Assembly (NCBI RefSeq): GCF_001949145.1 | Contig: NW_019091420.1 | Span: forward strand, 9,187-42,733 | Direction of reading: 5' to 3' | Length of the DNA: 33,547 nucleotides | Source: Acanthaster planci | Taxonomy: Eukaryota; Echinodermata; Asteroidea; Valvatida; Acanthasteridae | Part shown: piece by piece, positions 30,262 through 33,547 of the stretch | Numbering within the stretch: position 1 is the stretch's first letter | Layout of the letters: the number at the start of each line of letters is the position of its first letter | Translations under genes and position numbers: made by a program | Notes under the pieces: model-generated | Databases searched by the model: none | Told to the model about the DNA's origin: nothing | Seen by the model: only the letters and a program-made list of their open reading frames with translations

Positions 30262-33200
30262 CTGAATGCAGGAAAGAAGCATGCAGTTAGACAACTTGGT
30301 TTTACGTGTGCTGCAAGGAGTCTAGTGTATAGGATTTCAGAAGCAATATGAAACACACTGGCATATCCGGGAAGTTCAAGAGGGGTCATGCACTAGGCCA
30401 CATTTTTCTTTTTCAACAAAACAACAAACAACGATTTTCTCCTTCAGGAAGGGTATAAAAAAATTTTAACCTCACCCCTTCAGAGAGGCCATCAAAATGT
30501 TTGCTTTAAAGAAATCCTAGACTTTCTCGGTTGCTCCTGAAAATCATTTCCACCAGCCCCAGCATACGCACAGAAATTTGGTTACAGTTCCGTTTTGGGT
30601 CGTACGATTTGCCACATATTGAGACTGAAAACTGCTGTGCCGGATGGGGAAAATACACGTATTCCCATGCCTTCCAACAGCTGGCTCACTCGGTGAGTCA
30701 ATCAGTAGGCTGTGTATTTTCAAACATATTTTCGCAAAATTGTGCTGAAATAATGCTTACTGAGTGCTCACAACACGAATGGACCTAGCATGGGCCTAGG
30801 AATAGAGTTTGGATTGAAGTTTTCTTTTTCTGTTTTGCTGCATGTGAATGCATGGGCGTAAACCCCGGGAAAGGGGGGCACATATATCTCTCCCCCACTG
30901 TTTTAGTAAGGAGAAAAAAATAAAGGGAATGTGAAGAATTTTCAGGACTTCCCAACGACTGAAATGTTTGCAATATCACTATAAAGGGGAAACAGTTTTG
31001 GAAAGCCATAAATTTGCCACTCTGGTGTAAGATTCTGCATGAATCTGACACAGACGTACATCTTTATAATGAACATCGCTCCCCCCTTTTCAAATTTCCT
31101 TGGCCCGACAAGTAATCGCCCATAGGGCTATTCGATCGAGTATCGAACATTTGAAAACTATTTTCCGACAATCTACCGGTCGGTACGACCGAATATCCAG
31201 ATATTCGATCGAATTGAGGGTCGATTACTCGTATAGTGAATTAATCGAATTGACTCAGCCCTAATCCCCCACCCTTCCCGAATCCCACAATTTCCAAAAC
31301 AGATTTACGACACTGTGTAAATGGGATATCGATCAATCGGTTATAATCTAAAGTTTGAATTTACATCGTTATCTAAAGTTACAATTTGGCTGTGGAGGAT
31401 CCCCCTTTTATTTTCAAACTGTCTGCAAAGTGAATCGTGTATTAATGATCAGCTTGATAAATGCGTACAGTTACCCGCCAATTTACCAATGTACAATTTT
31501 GACGGGACCAAAGAGGTACCCTGGTTGTGCAAACTGACTTATGGCGGAACACACACGTATCAGTGCCAACTGTCGAACTGTGAACTCCCCGCAAATTTGT
31601 AACCTAGCTCACCTTGCATGGTGTTTATCCCTGGCCTACACAGAACGTGAACCGCATAAGCACTCAATCCTCAGAAAATTAAGGACGCAGAACACGGAGA
31701 AATTACCGATAACGTTAGGAATATCACACATTTGACCAAGGGGTCAATACCACGCTCTAATCAGTAAACAACTGTGTTTGTCTGCATGGCAGGCTATATT
31801 CAGGCAGACGGAAATCCCCCGAACTGTACATGTACACACCGTTGGGGGAAATTCCAGTTGTTGACAGATAGCCTGGCAGGCAGTTCAACACTGAAGCGTA
31901 CAACGGTATTTGTACTAGGCCCTCGTTACCAGGGGAGTTTGCAGCTGCGAAAGATACCGTAGTTAGCTATGCAAGCTGTGCTTTTCCATTTCAAGAAGCG
32001 TTTACGTCGTCCCCTGCTTTGTCTATTACAGTTTCAAGAACTTCAAGCCCGTTCGCATTTCATAAAGGCAAGGTCTTTCACGCGGAAAAAAAAACGCGTG
32101 TGCGCGAGTAGTTCGATGACTAGGCCTACGCTGAAGTGACCAAAGACTGATTCTGTATCTTAGCGGATATTATACAATGCATGCATAAATCCCCGCCATC
32201 TTGCTATTGGATTGTTGATCACGTATCACTGAGTTATTCGTTCTATTCAACGGTATACCCGTTGAATACAGCTTCGATTATTTCACTGGTTTCCGTCCCG
32301 CTCCGTATGATATTTGCCTGATGGTTTTCATCTGTCAACTCATTATATTATTTTCAGCATGGCAACCATTAACATTTATTATTTGCATACTATCGCACGC
32401 GGCTGCAGCCGGCTGCTGTAATCCCGAAAAGCTGGGCATGCGCTGTTGGAATAATCAGCTTCACGGCTGTCTTTCAACAATACTGAGCACATACAAACTT
32501 CAGAATATTATAAGGCCTGTGTTGTCTCTCTGAGTTGTCGTTTTTGTGTCTTTCGAATAAGATAGGCCTATTTGAGAATTGACGCTTTCCACTCGTAATC
32601 AAAACAGGAGACATTTTATCGGCGATAGAACGAGGAAAATGAATGGCGAACTGATATCACAACGTCAACGTTTGTCCACCGTTGGTGATCTCCACAATGC
32701 TTCATGCTGATGGACCATTATGTTTTTATTTTTCTCTGTGAACTTCCAGTCCTGTGAATCATAGAACGTGCAAGCTCAACCTTACGTTGTTAGCAGGCTA
32801 CATAATTTATGAACAAACCATAGTTATACTGAAAAATAGTGCCAAGTTGGAAACATTGATGATTAACCAGATTGCCCAACTAACAAGGCAACATAATTAT
32901 ATGAATTATATAAAATCACGCGTTTCTGACAAAATGTTCAGTGTAATAAAGTACGTGGATATAGACGCATCGATTCCTTTTCATTTCCTGGCCAAGAAGG
33001 AAGCAAGTGGTGACGTCTTTTGTTTGCGCGCTGTTTGCCTGCGAACGCTTATAGCTCGAGTAAATATCCATGAACAAAAACGACCGTTTGTGTGCTATAA
33101 GGTATTTAAAGCAATGGCAACACGCGCCGGCCGTTTGCGTTTGCTCGACCGACTGCGAAGTGTGCATGCTTCGGTCCATCCATGGAGCAATGAAAGTGGA

Positions 33201-33547
33201 ATAAATTGCAACGTTGGTGGCGCAACCCCGCTCCTCCGTCTCGGCGCTGCAGAGAGAGTAGCGCCAACTTCCAACTTCGGAACCCAAATGGCTTTTTCAT
33301 TTTTCGTGTTGTACAGCGTTGAGCTATTGTGTGCTTATTCTCCTATGTGCACTTCCGCAAAATCTACCATTTTGATTCCAAACAATGTCACAACCCTCTC
33401 TATAAACAGGTCTGATCCACCGTGCACTGCTCTTTAGGGGAAAACCTGTATGTGATGAAATGTGTGAGATGACTGATGTATACACAGTCAATGTTCATTA
33501 CAGGAGGCATTGGTATAAGTAGGCTAGATCATCACAATTAAACTTCG
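30262..33547. other. region upstream of gene C, no gene recognised
   Basis: It should hold the first exon(s) and promoter of gene C. Only the hAT-like MITE at 31123-31263 is clear. A GC-richer patch at about 33100-33300 carries overlapping open frames on both strands without recognisable domains. Confidence 0.4.
31123..31263. mobile_element. short hAT-like MITE with imperfect 8-base target duplication
   Basis: 141 bases beginning TAGGGCT and ending AGCCCTA, with further complementary TTCGAT-type sequence inside. The eight bases on each side are ATCGCCCA and ATCCCCCA, matching at seven of eight. Short TAGGG-type ends with 8-base duplications are characteristic of hAT elements. Confidence 0.65.

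Noticed and set aside
32754-33437. 227-codon plus-strand open frame
   Set aside because: It starts at GTG, has no recognisable domain and overlaps an equally open minus-strand frame. It may reflect a GC-richer promoter region instead.

Overview
The window looks like a piece of a metazoan nuclear genome, most likely from an invertebrate deuterostome; an echinoderm is plausible, but that is inference. Genes are split into short exons with GT-AG borders, it has Ig-domain and Death-domain exons, a decayed LINE and MITE-like elements, AT-rich non-coding DNA and a 610-base run of N. No operons or bacterial signals were seen. Every protein-coding gene I can support is on the minus strand.

Layout in transcription order (high to low coordinates). 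(1) Gene C, 30261-26229: two Death-domain exons, then one large exon with a Cys-rich N-terminal module and two LRAT/PLAAT-like (NlpC/P60-fold) domains separated by a helical, glycine-zipper-like linker. A 5'-truncated CR1/L2-like LINE sits antisense in its last intron. (2) Gene B, 22745-20273: the same architecture, compact and intact. (3) A roughly 5.5 kb gene-poor spacer with a TA-flanked MITE-like element, an inverted repeat and a tRNA-like sequence. (4) An Ig-superfamily receptor gene, 14187-6939. I rebuilt its exons by hand: split signal peptide, V-like domain, C-like domain (first half apparently lost in the N gap), second V-like domain, second C-like domain encoded by two exons, a transmembrane exon and a 66-residue cytoplasmic tail, with AATAAA 212 bases after the stop. 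(5) Gene A, 5707-3530: a third Death/LRAT/LRAT copy with only one recognisable Death exon and a diverged linker. (6) At the left edge, the first two exons (781-1) of a second Ig receptor gene that runs out of the window. Its 5' region is a diverged duplicate of the 5' region of gene 4.

The order is therefore Death-LRAT, Death-LRAT, Ig receptor, Death-LRAT, Ig receptor, all co-oriented. The Death-LRAT genes are the main point of interest. They join death-fold assembly domains to two lipid-modifying-type catalytic domains, each retaining its His, His and Cys, in one polypeptide. I infer an innate-immune or cell-death effector acting on membranes, linked to a family of Ig-type surface receptors. 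No functional evidence can come from sequence alone. Start codons of genes A, B and C were not found.
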